36,346 bases of DNA from Bryobacterales bacterium (GTDB taxonomy: Bacteria; Acidobacteriota; Terriglobia; Bryobacterales; Bryobacteraceae). Each line of letters opens with the position of its first letter. Within the stretch, counting starts at the first letter, position 1. Position numbers and translations under genes: made by a program. Below are positions 7,801-17,511 of this stretch, one piece after another. Location of the stretch: the NCBI GenBank assembly GCA_020847315.1, contig JADLCF010000167.1:1-36346 (forward strand). Direction: 5' to 3'. Below the pieces are notes generated by a model. The model did no database searches and was not told where the DNA came from. It saw only the letters and a program-made list of their open reading frames with translations.

Positions 7801-9114
7801 ATGATGACGAACAAGCTTTTGGATCAAACACGAGGATCGAAGTCCCCGCACTGGGGAATCCGGCTAGCCGCTTTGTCCCTCCTCGCCAGCCTCCAGGCAT
7901 GGCCGCAACCGGCGCCGGTGACCAAAGTGATCGTGCCCGAGCCCTCCGCGCATGAACTGGCACGGACGAACTACCACCCGGCGAATAGCCCGCGCACGCC
8001 GGCTCCCGAACCCGGCCAGGAGAATACGCCGCTGCTCTCGCCGCTCGAACGGCCGGATGGCCAGCGGGTCTCCAGCACCCAGGAGTGGTATGGCGAACGC
8101 AGGCCGGTGATTGCCGCCAATTGGCTGGAGATTCTCGGCAAGCTCGAGCCGGGCGCGGAGGATCGGAAGTGGTTCGGCGATGTAACCAAAGTCCGCGTTG
8201 TGTCTACCGAGGAGAAGGAGCACTATACGCGGATCGTTCTGGAGATTCCGCTTGAGTCGGACTTCTATCAGAAGCACTTGCTGCTGTTGCCACGGGGCCA
8301 AGGGGATGGCCCTTTCCCGGCCGTGATCGCCTGGACCTCTTCGACTCCGGACTACCAGAAACCCGAGGAATGGTGGGGCGCTTATCTGGCGTCACGCGGG
8401 TATGTGGTGCTGACAAGCTGGTCTTTCATTCGGCACTACCGGGAAGGGGTGGAAGATAGCACGGCTAGCGAGAAGCTCTATGCACGCTTCGGCCACTGGC
8501 TCCCGATGGCAAAGATGGTGCACGACGTGGAACGCGAGGTGGAATATCTGCGATCCCGAAGAGAGGTGAGTCCTGGCCGGATCGGATTCATGGGATTCTC
8601 CTTGAGCGCCAAGACAGCGGTATACGTGGGCGCATTTTCCCCGAGCATCATCGCAACCGTGGCGATTGACCCGCACATCGCCCTGAACGGGGGGACCAAC
8701 TACTACGACCCCTGGTATCTTGACTGGCATCACCGCTTCGACGATATCCACACGGACGGCTATCCGGTGGCCGAACTGCGGGGCACGGTGCAGAGCTTAC
8801 TGAATCCGGACGTCGAACGGCCCGGCTTTGAGCGCAACCACCATGAATTGCTGGCGCTGGCTGCGCCACGGCCTTTTCTGTTGATTGGGGGCAGCCAGAG
8901 CGAAGCCGAAGGCCATGACTCGGACGACCTGGCGAGTTGGGGCTATTTCAACCGGGCGAAGGAGGTGTATAACCTGCTCGGGATTGGCGAACGCTTGCAA
9001 TTCGCGTCTACCGCCGATGGCCACCACGCAACCGGACCCGCGATTGACTCCGCATGGAAAAGTTTTCTGGAGCGCTGGCTCAAGGAAACCCCGGTGGAGG
9101 GGGAGCGGCCCTAG
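7801..9114 (+). CDS. Secreted alpha/beta hydrolase (dienelactone hydrolase/acetyl-xylan-esterase-like)
   Basis: N-terminal signal-like hydrophobic stretch; RIGFMGFSLSAKTAVYVGAF nucleophile elbow; HH near C-terminus (TADGHHATG). Confidence 0.72.
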   Translation: MMTNKLLDQTRGSKSPHWGIRLAALSLLASLQAWPQPAPVTKVIVPEPSAHELARTNYHPANSPRTPAPEPGQENTPLLSPLERPDGQRVSSTQEWYGERRPVIAANWLEILGKLEPGAEDRKWFGDVTKVRVVSTEEKEHYTRIVLEIPLESDFYQKHLLLLPRGQGDGPFPAVIAWTSSTPDYQKPEEWWGAYLASRGYVVLTSWSFIRHYREGVEDSTASEKLYARFGHWLPMAKMVHDVEREVEYLRSRREVSPGRIGFMGFSLSAKTAVYVGAFSPSIIATVAIDPHIALNGGTNYYDPWYLDWHHRFDDIHTDGYPVAELRGTVQSLLNPDVERPGFERNHHELLALAAPRPFLLIGGSQSEAEGHDSDDLASWGYFNRAKEVYNLLGIGERLQFASTADGHHATGPAIDSAWKSFLERWLKETPVEGERP

Positions 9115-9202
9115 GTTCGAGGCCCTCCCGATTCTCGCGCCCAACCGTATTGTGTAGCATGAATGCAGGGCTTCGGAGAACGCATATCCTGGGAGGATCT
9201 GG

Positions 9203-10735
9203 ATGCTCAATCGCAGAGAATTGCTGGCAGTCGCAGCCACCGTGCCGCTGGCGAGGCTCAGCGCCGCCGAGAAGGCAGATCGCGACCGTCTGGCCGACAT
9301 GGCGATGGAACTCGCGAAAAAGGCCGGCGCCGAGTATGCCGACCTGCGCGTGAGCCGCTATGACAACGAAGGCATCTTCACGCGCGAGCGCCAGGTGCAG
9401 AATGTTTCCTCCAGTTCGAGCTACGGCTATGGGATTCGTGTGCTCAAGAAAGGGGCATGGGGCTTCTCCGCCACCAACGACTTCCGGGAGGAGGCGCTGG
9501 CGCAAGCGGTACGGAATTCCATCGAAATCGCGGAAGCGAACGGAGCCATCCAAACCAGGCCGGTTCATCTGGCTCCGCTCAAGGCGTATACAGCGAAGTG
9601 GAAGTCCGCCTATGAGATTGACCCGTTCACCATCCCGATTGAGCGCAAGGTGGACCTGCTGATGAAGGTGAACGCCGCCGCGCTCGCCACGAAGGGAGTG
9701 AGCTTCGTGAACAGCTACGTTCGCGCGGTTCGTGAAGACCGGTACTTTGCCTCAAGCCTTGGTTCCCGGATTCAGCAGGATATCGTTCGCTCGCACGGCC
9801 AGTTCATGGTGACGGCTGTGGATCGGGCGAAGGGCGATTCGCAATCCCGCCGGTCCATGATGGCGCCGATCCAGCGCGGCTGGGAAGCCATTGAAGAATA
9901 CCCGCTGGTGCAAGAGGCGGCTCAGGCCGGTGAAGAAGCGGTGATGAAACTGAAAGCCCCGGGTGTGGAACCGGGCGTCTACGATTTGCTGCTGCATCCG
10001 AACCATCTGTGGCTGACGATTCACGAAAGCTGCGGACACCCGACAGAACTCGATCGCGCGTTGGGCTACGAAGCCAACTACGCAGGGACGAGCTTCCTCA
10101 CGCCGGATAAGCTGGGCAAGTTTCAATACGGCTCCAAGTGGGTGAACATGGTGGCGGACCGGATTCAGCCTCATGGGCTGGCCACGGTGGCCTACGACGA
10201 CGATGGCGCGCCGGCACAGCGCTGGTATTTGATTCGGGATGGCGTCTTTATCGACTACCAGACGACGCGGGAGCAGGAGGGCCTTGTGCCGGGGGTGAAG
10301 GCGCACGCCTGCACGCATGCGGATTCCTGGTCCAGCGTGGTGTTCCAGCGCATGCCGAATGTTTCGCTCGATCCAATGGATAGCAAGCTCACGGAAGCGG
10401 AATTGCTCTCTGAGATCGACAACGGGATCCTGATTCTCGGCGATGGCAGTTTTTCGATCGATCAGCAGCGCTACAACTTCCAGTTCGGCGGTCAGGTTTT
10501 CTGGGAGATCAAGAATGGCAAGAAGACTCGGATGCTGCGCGACGTGGCCTACCAGGCGCGCACGCCGGAGTTCTGGAATTCCTGCGACGGCGTGGCCGGT
10601 AGGGCCGAGTATGAATTGGGCGGCGCTTTCAACGACGGAAAAGGAGAGCCGCCCCAAAGCAACGCGGTAAGCCATGGCTGCACTCCTTCCCGGTTTCGCG
10701 GCGTGAACGTGATCAATACGGGGAGGAAATCGTGA
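9203..10735 (+). CDS. TldD-family metalloprotease with Tat-like signal peptide
   Basis: HESCGHPTELDRALGYEANYAGTSF active-site region (HExxxH); N-terminus MLNRRELLAVAATVPLARLSA resembles a twin-arginine signal. Confidence 0.92.
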   Translation: MLNRRELLAVAATVPLARLSAAEKADRDRLADMAMELAKKAGAEYADLRVSRYDNEGIFTRERQVQNVSSSSSYGYGIRVLKKGAWGFSATNDFREEALAQAVRNSIEIAEANGAIQTRPVHLAPLKAYTAKWKSAYEIDPFTIPIERKVDLLMKVNAAALATKGVSFVNSYVRAVREDRYFASSLGSRIQQDIVRSHGQFMVTAVDRAKGDSQSRRSMMAPIQRGWEAIEEYPLVQEAAQAGEEAVMKLKAPGVEPGVYDLLLHPNHLWLTIHESCGHPTELDRALGYEANYAGTSFLTPDKLGKFQYGSKWVNMVADRIQPHGLATVAYDDDGAPAQRWYLIRDGVFIDYQTTREQEGLVPGVKAHACTHADSWSSVVFQRMPNVSLDPMDSKLTEAELLSEIDNGILILGDGSFSIDQQRYNFQFGGQVFWEIKNGKKTRMLRDVAYQARTPEFWNSCDGVAGRAEYELGGAFNDGKGEPPQSNAVSHGCTPSRFRGVNVINTGRKS

Positions 10736-12084
10736 CGAGCGAGCAGGCGCGAGACATTACGGGCAAGGCGCTGAAGGCGGCCGGCGTCCCAGAGGTGGAG
10801 ATCAACCTCTCCCATGACCGGCATGGCTTTCTGCGCTTCGCGCGGAATGCGCCCACGACGAGCGGCCTTACCCTTACGGGCCAGGCAAACGTTACCGCTT
10901 GGAAGGGCAAACGCAAGGCCAGCGTGGCTGGAGCGGTAGATCTTGCCAACCCGCAGAACGCCATAGATGAACTCAAACGCCTGGTGGCGCAAGCGGAGCG
11001 GCTTGCGGCGATCTCGCCGGAAGACCGCGAATACCTCCCCTTGCTTGGGCCACAGAAATACCTGGAGGTGAACGCCTACGATCCCGAGACGGCGGAGATG
11101 ACCGCGGGAAAGCGGGCGCAACATGTCGCGGACGCCATCCGCGTGGCGAATGAACGCAATGTGGTGGCGGCGGGCTTGTTCGAACAGCGCGGATCGGAGC
11201 AGGCGATTGCCAATTCCGCAGGGCTGTTTGCTTATCATCGCGGCAGTGTGGCGACATTCTCCATCACGGCACGGACACCGGATGATCGCGGGTCCGGGTA
11301 CACGGCCGTCAGTTCCAGCCGCATAGGTGGGCTGGACTTCAAGGAGACTGCCGCGATGGCCGCGCACAAGGCGGTGGAATCCCGGAACGGGCGGGAGATA
11401 AAGCCGCAAGACTATCCGACGATTCTCGAGCCGCAAGCGGTGGCGGACCTCATCGGCAACATGATGCGCGGCATTCTGGACGCTCGCAGAGCCGATGAGG
11501 GCCGCAGTGTTTTTTCCGGTCAGGATGGGAAGACGCACATGGGCCAGAGAATTTTCGACCCCAGGGTGAGCGTCTATACCGATCCGGCGAATCGGACCAT
11601 CCCATCGCGGCCGTTTGACGAGGACGGTTTCCCAATCAGGGCGGCCGACTTCATCCGGGATGGGGTGCTCAAGAACCTCACATATTCCCGTTACTGGGCG
11701 GAGCGGAGCAAGAAACAGGCCGGACCTTTCCTGAATAATTTGATCATGGATGGAACGGATGCGCCCCTGTCGAAGCTCATAGAGAATACTGAGCGGGGAG
11801 TGCTGGTGACGCGGCTCTGGTACATTCGTCCGGTGGATCCGCAGCAGGCGCTTTATACCGGTCTCACGCGGGACGGCTTGTTCTGGATCGAAGATGGAAA
11901 GATTCAGCATCCGTTGAAGAACTTCCGGTTTAATGAGAGCCCGTACCGGCTGCTGGGCGATGTCGACGAGATCGGCCAGGTGCTGCCGGTGGTGGCGGGG
12001 GAACGTTATGGCGATTTCCGCATGATGCTGCCCGCGCTGCGGCTGAAGAGTTTCCGGTTTACCTCGATCTCCGACGCGGTGTAG
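10732..12084 (+). CDS. TldE/PmbA-family protein, partner of upstream TldD
   Basis: 450 aa; GTG start overlaps TldD stop (GTGA); PmbA/TldD-type C-terminal features (GQDGKTHMGQRIFDPRVSVYTDP, RPFDEDGFPIRAADFIRDGVLKNLTYSRYWA); no HExxxH. Confidence 0.88.
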   Translation: MTSEQARDITGKALKAAGVPEVEINLSHDRHGFLRFARNAPTTSGLTLTGQANVTAWKGKRKASVAGAVDLANPQNAIDELKRLVAQAERLAAISPEDREYLPLLGPQKYLEVNAYDPETAEMTAGKRAQHVADAIRVANERNVVAAGLFEQRGSEQAIANSAGLFAYHRGSVATFSITARTPDDRGSGYTAVSSSRIGGLDFKETAAMAAHKAVESRNGREIKPQDYPTILEPQAVADLIGNMMRGILDARRADEGRSVFSGQDGKTHMGQRIFDPRVSVYTDPANRTIPSRPFDEDGFPIRAADFIRDGVLKNLTYSRYWAERSKKQAGPFLNNLIMDGTDAPLSKLIENTERGVLVTRLWYIRPVDPQQALYTGLTRDGLFWIEDGKIQHPLKNFRFNESPYRLLGDVDEIGQVLPVVAGERYGDFRMMLPALRLKSFRFTSISDAV

Positions 12085-12202
12085 GCCGGAGGAAATCAGA
12101 GGTGACCGGGCAGGCTCGTCGTTTGGGAATGGCTGGCCGGCACGCGGCGATGGGAATCCCGTATCAATGAGGATTGCCCATTTTGCAGAGAGGAAAAGAG
12201 TG

Positions 12203-13528
12203 ATGATGAAAGAGCCATCGCGGCGGAGCATGCTCTACGCTACGGCCGCCGCGCTGCCAATGACGGCGCGATCGTACGCGCGAATTCTCGGAGCCAATGA
12301 CCGGATCCAGATCGGGCAGATCGGATGCGGCCACCGCGCGGGCGGACACAGGCTGATGCTGAAGAAGTCCGCCGCCACGGATTCGAAGTTTGACGTTCGG
12401 AGTGTTTGCGATCTTTGGAGCGTGAACCGGGAAAGGGCGGCGGCGAGTGTGGAGAAACTCTTCGGCGCCCGCCCGAAGATGTATCAATACTCCGAGCAAA
12501 TCCTGGCGGACTCGGACTTGGACGCAGTGATGATCGGCACGGGCGATCATCAGCATGCAAGAGTCCTCGCAGAGGTGGTGCGGGCCGGGAAGGATTGCTA
12601 TTGCGAAAAACCGATGGCGAATACGCTTGAGGACGCCAAACTTGCTCGCGACGCTGTGCGCGGCAGCAAGCAGGTGGTACAGATGGGATCCCAGTGGCTG
12701 AGCGACCCGTATCAGTGGCAGGTTCGCGAGATTGTGCGAAGCGGAAAGCTGGGCAAGATCGTAGCCATCGACCAGAGCTGGAACTTCAATGGCCCGCGCT
12801 GGGATTCGCCGAAGAACCCGGATATCGCCCTATTGCGCGAACAGGATACAGATTGGAAGCGCTGGCTGCTGGGGCGTCCATGGCGTCCTTTCGATCCGAG
12901 GGTTTACTTCGAGTTCCGCATCTTCAAGGAATTCTCCGGCGGAATTACGGACCAATGGTACAGCCACGGGAGCGGCCTCGCCCATTTCTACCTGGACACT
13001 TTCATTCCCGACGACACGGTGGCGAACGGCGGAATCTTCGCGTGGCATGATGTGCGCGAGAATCCAGATACCTTCCAGTGCGTCTCCACGTTCGCGGAGA
13101 GGGAAGTGCTATATAGCTATAGCACGACCTTTGGGAATGCGTATGGCGACCACACGATCATCCGCGGCACGCGCGGCACGCTCTACTCGCCGGGAGGGGA
13201 GGGCAGCCCGCAATGGTGGTTCCTTCCTGAAACGAGGAGCGGGTGGGGCGGCCACGTGATTTTCGACTTGAAGCTGGGCAAGGTGAAACCGGAACCGGTT
13301 ACACTTCCCGGGAATCCGGAAGTGCCTCCCGTGAATCAGGACGACAATCTCAAGGCTCACACGGACAACTGGCTGGCGTGCATGCGCAGCCGGAAGACGC
13401 CGAATGGCGACATCGAGACGGGATTTGCGCATTCGGTCGCGGTGGTGATGGCGAACCGCAGCTATCGTGAAGGGAAGAAGATGTATTGGGACCGGAAGAA
13501 CGAGCGGATTCTGGATCATCCCGTTTAG
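12203..13528 (+). CDS. Gfo/Idh/MocA family oxidoreductase, Tat-signal-bearing
   Basis: MMKEPSRRSMLYATAAALPMTARS twin-arginine-like leader; IQIGQIGCGHRAGGH Rossmann; GKDCYCEKPMANTLEDAK (EKP motif). Start at 12203/12206 preferred over 12167 because of upstream GAGAGGAAAAGAG. Confidence 0.9.
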   Translation: MMKEPSRRSMLYATAAALPMTARSYARILGANDRIQIGQIGCGHRAGGHRLMLKKSAATDSKFDVRSVCDLWSVNRERAAASVEKLFGARPKMYQYSEQILADSDLDAVMIGTGDHQHARVLAEVVRAGKDCYCEKPMANTLEDAKLARDAVRGSKQVVQMGSQWLSDPYQWQVREIVRSGKLGKIVAIDQSWNFNGPRWDSPKNPDIALLREQDTDWKRWLLGRPWRPFDPRVYFEFRIFKEFSGGITDQWYSHGSGLAHFYLDTFIPDDTVANGGIFAWHDVRENPDTFQCVSTFAEREVLYSYSTTFGNAYGDHTIIRGTRGTLYSPGGEGSPQWWFLPETRSGWGGHVIFDLKLGKVKPEPVTLPGNPEVPPVNQDDNLKAHTDNWLACMRSRKTPNGDIETGFAHSVAVVMANRSYREGKKMYWDRKNERILDHPV

Positions 13529-13548
13529 GCTGGATACAAGCGAACACA

Positions 13549-13584
13549 AGAAAAGCCGCGGCACATCGGAGCCGCGGCTTTTCT
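13549..13584. terminator. Bidirectional intrinsic terminator between convergent genes
   Basis: AGAAAAGCCGCGGC-ACATCGGA-GCCGCGGCTTTTCT: perfect 14-bp stem with A/T-rich flanks on both strands. Confidence 0.85.
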
Positions 13585-13606
13585 GTTCCGACCTGACAAT
13601 CTCAAC

Positions 13607-16600
13607 CTAGAAGGTGAGGCGCAGGCGGATGCGGAAGGTTCTGCGGCTATCCACGCCATCCTGATCGTAGCTGCTGAGAAGGCGGCCAAAATCGGGATTT
13701 CGCTCGACCGATTGAATTTCGGGTTTCAGCGTGGTGGGGTTCACCATAAGGGTGAAGTTCCCAAGCGCGCCAATGTCGTAAGCATCGGGCGACTTCAGGG
13801 GATGATTGAGGATATTGTTCGCATCAGCGCCCAGTTCCAGGCGAACTTGCTCGCTTAGCGAGAATATCTTCTTCAAGCCCATGTTCAAGCCATAGGTGCT
13901 CGGCCCGGTGAGCAGGTTGCGCACCGCAATGTTCGGGTTGGTGAATAGGTCCGCGCCCAAAGGCATCAAGCTGAATGCCGATGGATCCCAGAGACGGTCT
14001 CCGCTCTTTACATTGGGGTCGCCGCTCACAATGGGACGCATCGTTGTCCCATAGAAGCCACCGGTGGCATCAAGCGAACCGGAGCCAACGTTGCCCGGCA
14101 TGATGGGGTCGCAGTTGTCGCAAATCCAGAACGGAGTGAAGGGGGTTCCGGACTTGGCGAACAGTTGCCAGGACAACTGCCAGCCGCCCACGATGGCATC
14201 CAGTCCCTTGTGCATATCACTACCGAACCGCTTCCCACGGCCCACTGGCGATTCCACGATGCCGTAGGAAATGAAGCGATGCTTCGAGGTGAACGCATCC
14301 GCGCCATAATCGGCGTTTGGATCGAACTGGTTATAGGCTGTTCCACCGAGACTCGAGTTCCCGGTATCGGGTGACGTCGACTTCTGGTTGAGGTAGGTGT
14401 AGGACGCATTGAAGGTGAACCCGCTCGAGAACCTCCGGTTCACTTCCGTCTGGAAAGCGTGGCTGCGGCCGTGGCCGAAGTTGCCGAAGGAAGTCTGGTA
14501 CGAGCCCAGGTTCGGGTAGGGCAACCGGCTCCGATCCGCGTCGGAGTAGTCACAATCGCCGTCATCCGGGGTGCAAGGCGTTACACCGTCGCCGATTGTG
14601 GTGGCGAACGGGGTATCGCTCGGCGGAAGCAGGTTCGCATCGGCGCCTGAAATCAGACGCTGCATGGTAGAGCCCAGGTAAGACACGCGGACTCCCGTCT
14701 GCCAGCCGATCTCGTGCTCCACGGTGATGTTGTATTGCTGGATTCGGGGCTGCTTTAGGTTAAACGGGACCCAGTTCGCGGAAATTGTCGAGCTAAGCGC
14801 GTTCACCGCGCCGCCAGACATCGGGCTGATCCCGTGGACTGCGCCCGGCCATCCCTGAAGAGCGGCATCCGGGGTGGTTCGTTTGGTGAGACCCACCTGG
14901 AATGAGTTGGTCGCCAAGGGATCACGGATGCCTTGCGCGGCGGCGGTCGGATAGAACAATCCGTAACCTCCGCGGAGCACGGTCTTATCAGTGATTCGGA
15001 AAGCCAATCCGATACGGGGAGCGATGCTGCCATAATCCGTGTTCACGAGACTTCGCGGAACACCCAGTGTATCGGCTGTGGTGACGCCGTAAGCGATGAA
15101 CCGCGGGTCCACGAACTCGAGGGTCTTCGAGGAGGGAACCACGAAGCGGCCCTTCCTGCCATCCGGTCCGGTGAAGTTTGGATCGAAGTTCACGAGGAGA
15201 TCATTGTTCTCCGTGAAGGGAGAGACGATTTCATAGCGCAGGCCGAGGTTGAGAGTAAGCCTCGGGTGGATCTTGAAATCATCCTGGACAAAGTAGCCCT
15301 GCTCCCAATTGTGGACGTCCATGGGGGGGCGGAACTGGTTCACGTAGCTAACCGTATTCGCCGGCATGCCCAACAGGAAGCGGGAGAGAGGAGCCGTTCC
15401 CGCGCCAGTGTAGTTCATCACGCCACGCGGATTGCCGCGGCCGCTGGTGAAGCCATCCACCGCCGCATTGCGGACCCAATCCGCACCTGCTTTGATGACG
15501 TGCTTCCCGGTGACCCAGGTGATGGTATCGCCGAAGGTGATCAGGTTCTGGTCGAGCGGCCGGTAAGTGTTCCTGCCGCCGTTCGTGAAGGCCTGGAAAG
15601 TGGAGCCGAGGTTCACCGCCGGGTGGCCGAAGGTGTCGAGAGTAGATGCACCGATAACGGACCCATAAGCGTCGATGTCGGAGTTGTCAAAACCGATGTT
15701 GGTGAGGAACTCGCGCATCGTGTTGTTGCTCTTGCGGAGATTCGGCACCCGGTTGAAGCCGCCGCGGACTTCATTGATGATCGTGGGCGAGAACATGTGA
15801 ATCTCGGAGATGGAGAGGGTGTCGTTCCGGCGCTCATTCTGGGTTAGGCCCAGAGGGACGAACGGCGAAACGACTGGACTCGTCGCAGAGGTGACCGCCT
15901 GGACGTTGTAGACGGCGTAAATACGATCGGAATCCGTGAAGTCGTGGTCCACGCGCAAGGTGCCGAGATCACGGCGCAAGGTTCCGGGAAGATTCGTTGC
16001 GTACTCGATCAGGCGCCCATTGCTAGCATTGATAGGCGCATTCATGCTGACGCCGGGGAAGTACTTCTGAACGAAATTCCCGACGGTGGGATTCATCAAG
16101 CGCTGGGGAATCTTCGTGAAAACCAGGCCTTGCCCGTTCACGGTGTTCTGAGCGATTTCCGATGCGGTCAGGGTGATGCCCGCGGGCACGGCAGGCTTTG
16201 CCGAATCCGAGATCATCGTGAAATCTCCTGCAAGCAGGGAAGGATGGGGCAGTCTGGTATTCCTCAGAAACACCGGCGAGTTTCGGAACAGTTTCTCGTA
16301 CGCCGCGAAGAAGTAGGTCTGCTTGACCTTCGGGACCGGGCCGCCGAACGATCCGCCAAACTCATTCTGATTGAAATACGGGAACGGATACTCCGGCACA
16401 GCCTGTGTGGGCACGAATGAACCCTTGGCGTTCTTGTTATTGAGGTTCCAGGCCGCCAGGGCGGAATTCTTGTTGTCATAGAACAGCGAGCCATGATACT
16501 GGCCCGTGCCGCGCCGCGTGGTGACGCGGATATTGGCGATGCCCGCGTATTCCGCCGTGAAGTTGTTCGACATTACCGTGAGCTCGCCGATGGTCTCAAG

Positions 16601-17230
16601 CGATGGCTGGCTTGCCGTGGGTTCGCCAAACACGCCACCGTTGGTCCGTTGACCGTCGACGGAGAAACTGGCGCCGTAACTCTGCGCGCCGATGAACTTG
16701 AAGCTACCGGACCCGGCTGCCTGCGTGACATTCGGGCTCAGATAGAGAAACGAGAAGTAATCCCGGCTGTCTCGCGGCAACGAGGTTACCTGCTCATTCG
16801 TCAGGGTGCCGCTCACGGTCGGGTTGTCGGTTTGGATCATCGGCGCTTCGGCAGTCACCGTAACGGTTTCGGTTGTCTGCCCGACTTCCAGGCGCCCGTC
16901 GATACGGGTAATTTCACTGGGCCGAAGGGTCACGGGGCCAACCTGAAGCGTGTTGAACCCCTGGGCGGTGAACGTGACGGTATACGATCCGGATTTTTGT
17001 CCGGCAGCTTCGTATTCCCCCAAATCGTTTGTGATAATTTCTCTTTGGGCTTTCGTTCCCGTATCGGTGATGGTCACCGTTACACGGGGGATGCGGGCGC
17101 CGGAGTTATCCGTCACTGCGCCGCGGATGGTGCCCAAGTCCGATCCCTGCCCCCACAGTTGCGCGGGCGTCAACATAGTGATCGCCGCGAAAAGAATGAA
17201 GGTAATCCGATACCAGTTCATCCTATGCAT
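13607..17230 (-). CDS. Oar-like TonB-dependent receptor with carboxypeptidase-regulatory-like N-terminal domain
   Basis: GTIRGAVTDNSGARIPRVTVTITDTGT... domain, plug and very large barrel ending in RTFRIRLRLTF. Start at 17230 (GGGAGGG, 6-nt spacer, ATG) preferred over 17341. Confidence 0.93.
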   Translation of the reverse strand: MHRMNWYRITFILFAAITMLTPAQLWGQGSDLGTIRGAVTDNSGARIPRVTVTITDTGTKAQREIITNDLGEYEAAGQKSGSYTVTFTAQGFNTLQVGPVTLRPSEITRIDGRLEVGQTTETVTVTAEAPMIQTDNPTVSGTLTNEQVTSLPRDSRDYFSFLYLSPNVTQAAGSGSFKFIGAQSYGASFSVDGQRTNGGVFGEPTASQPSLETIGELTVMSNNFTAEYAGIANIRVTTRRGTGQYHGSLFYDNKNSALAAWNLNNKNAKGSFVPTQAVPEYPFPYFNQNEFGGSFGGPVPKVKQTYFFAAYEKLFRNSPVFLRNTRLPHPSLLAGDFTMISDSAKPAVPAGITLTASEIAQNTVNGQGLVFTKIPQRLMNPTVGNFVQKYFPGVSMNAPINASNGRLIEYATNLPGTLRRDLGTLRVDHDFTDSDRIYAVYNVQAVTSATSPVVSPFVPLGLTQNERRNDTLSISEIHMFSPTIINEVRGGFNRVPNLRKSNNTMREFLTNIGFDNSDIDAYGSVIGASTLDTFGHPAVNLGSTFQAFTNGGRNTYRPLDQNLITFGDTITWVTGKHVIKAGADWVRNAAVDGFTSGRGNPRGVMNYTGAGTAPLSRFLLGMPANTVSYVNQFRPPMDVHNWEQGYFVQDDFKIHPRLTLNLGLRYEIVSPFTENNDLLVNFDPNFTGPDGRKGRFVVPSSKTLEFVDPRFIAYGVTTADTLGVPRSLVNTDYGSIAPRIGLAFRITDKTVLRGGYGLFYPTAAAQGIRDPLATNSFQVGLTKRTTPDAALQGWPGAVHGISPMSGGAVNALSSTISANWVPFNLKQPRIQQYNITVEHEIGWQTGVRVSYLGSTMQRLISGADANLLPPSDTPFATTIGDGVTPCTPDDGDCDYSDADRSRLPYPNLGSYQTSFGNFGHGRSHAFQTEVNRRFSSGFTFNASYTYLNQKSTSPDTGNSSLGGTAYNQFDPNADYGADAFTSKHRFISYGIVESPVGRGKRFGSDMHKGLDAIVGGWQLSWQLFAKSGTPFTPFWICDNCDPIMPGNVGSGSLDATGGFYGTTMRPIVSGDPNVKSGDRLWDPSAFSLMPLGADLFTNPNIAVRNLLTGPSTYGLNMGLKKIFSLSEQVRLELGADANNILNHPLKSPDAYDIGALGNFTLMVNPTTLKPEIQSVERNPDFGRLLSSYDQDGVDSRRTFRIRLRLTF

Positions 17231-17511
17231 AGATTTCCCTCCCATCAGAATTCGTTGGAAAGCTAAAGTAAAACAAGCGAGCTGATGAATAGTAACATGT
17301 TGAAACAACAAGTACAACCTCTGATCAATGGGCGAGGACAACTCGGACGAGGAACCCTCGCGTCATCGTGAGACAAGTGGGCCGGGCAGCAACCGGCACA
17401 GGGATTTTTCCACAAGATTCCTGCGCCGCCGGATTGCCGCGCGTGTTGCAGAAGCCGCCGCTCCTCACGCTGCATAACAGACCATTTGGTATGATATGAG
17501 ATGTTGCCACG

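Noticed and set aside
7524-7814. 96-aa minus-strand ORF in the dodecin-hydrolase gap
   Set aside because: Overlaps dodecin and the hydrolase start in other frames, no recognisable family, no convincing ribosome-binding site.
10549-12231. 560-aa open frame on the minus strand, antisense to TldE
   Set aside because: Fully shadows a well-supported TldE gene; composition (Arg/His/Pro-rich, low-complexity mirror of GC-rich codons) and lack of recognisable motifs indicate a spurious antisense ORF.
14933-15847. 304-aa plus-strand frame inside the Oar-like receptor
   Set aside because: Antisense shadow; no motifs.
17342-17511. Possible cobalamin riboswitch upstream of the BtuB-like receptor
   Set aside because: I looked for the conserved B12-box pattern (GCCACTG-type core) and did not find a convincing match. 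An Infernal search would settle it.
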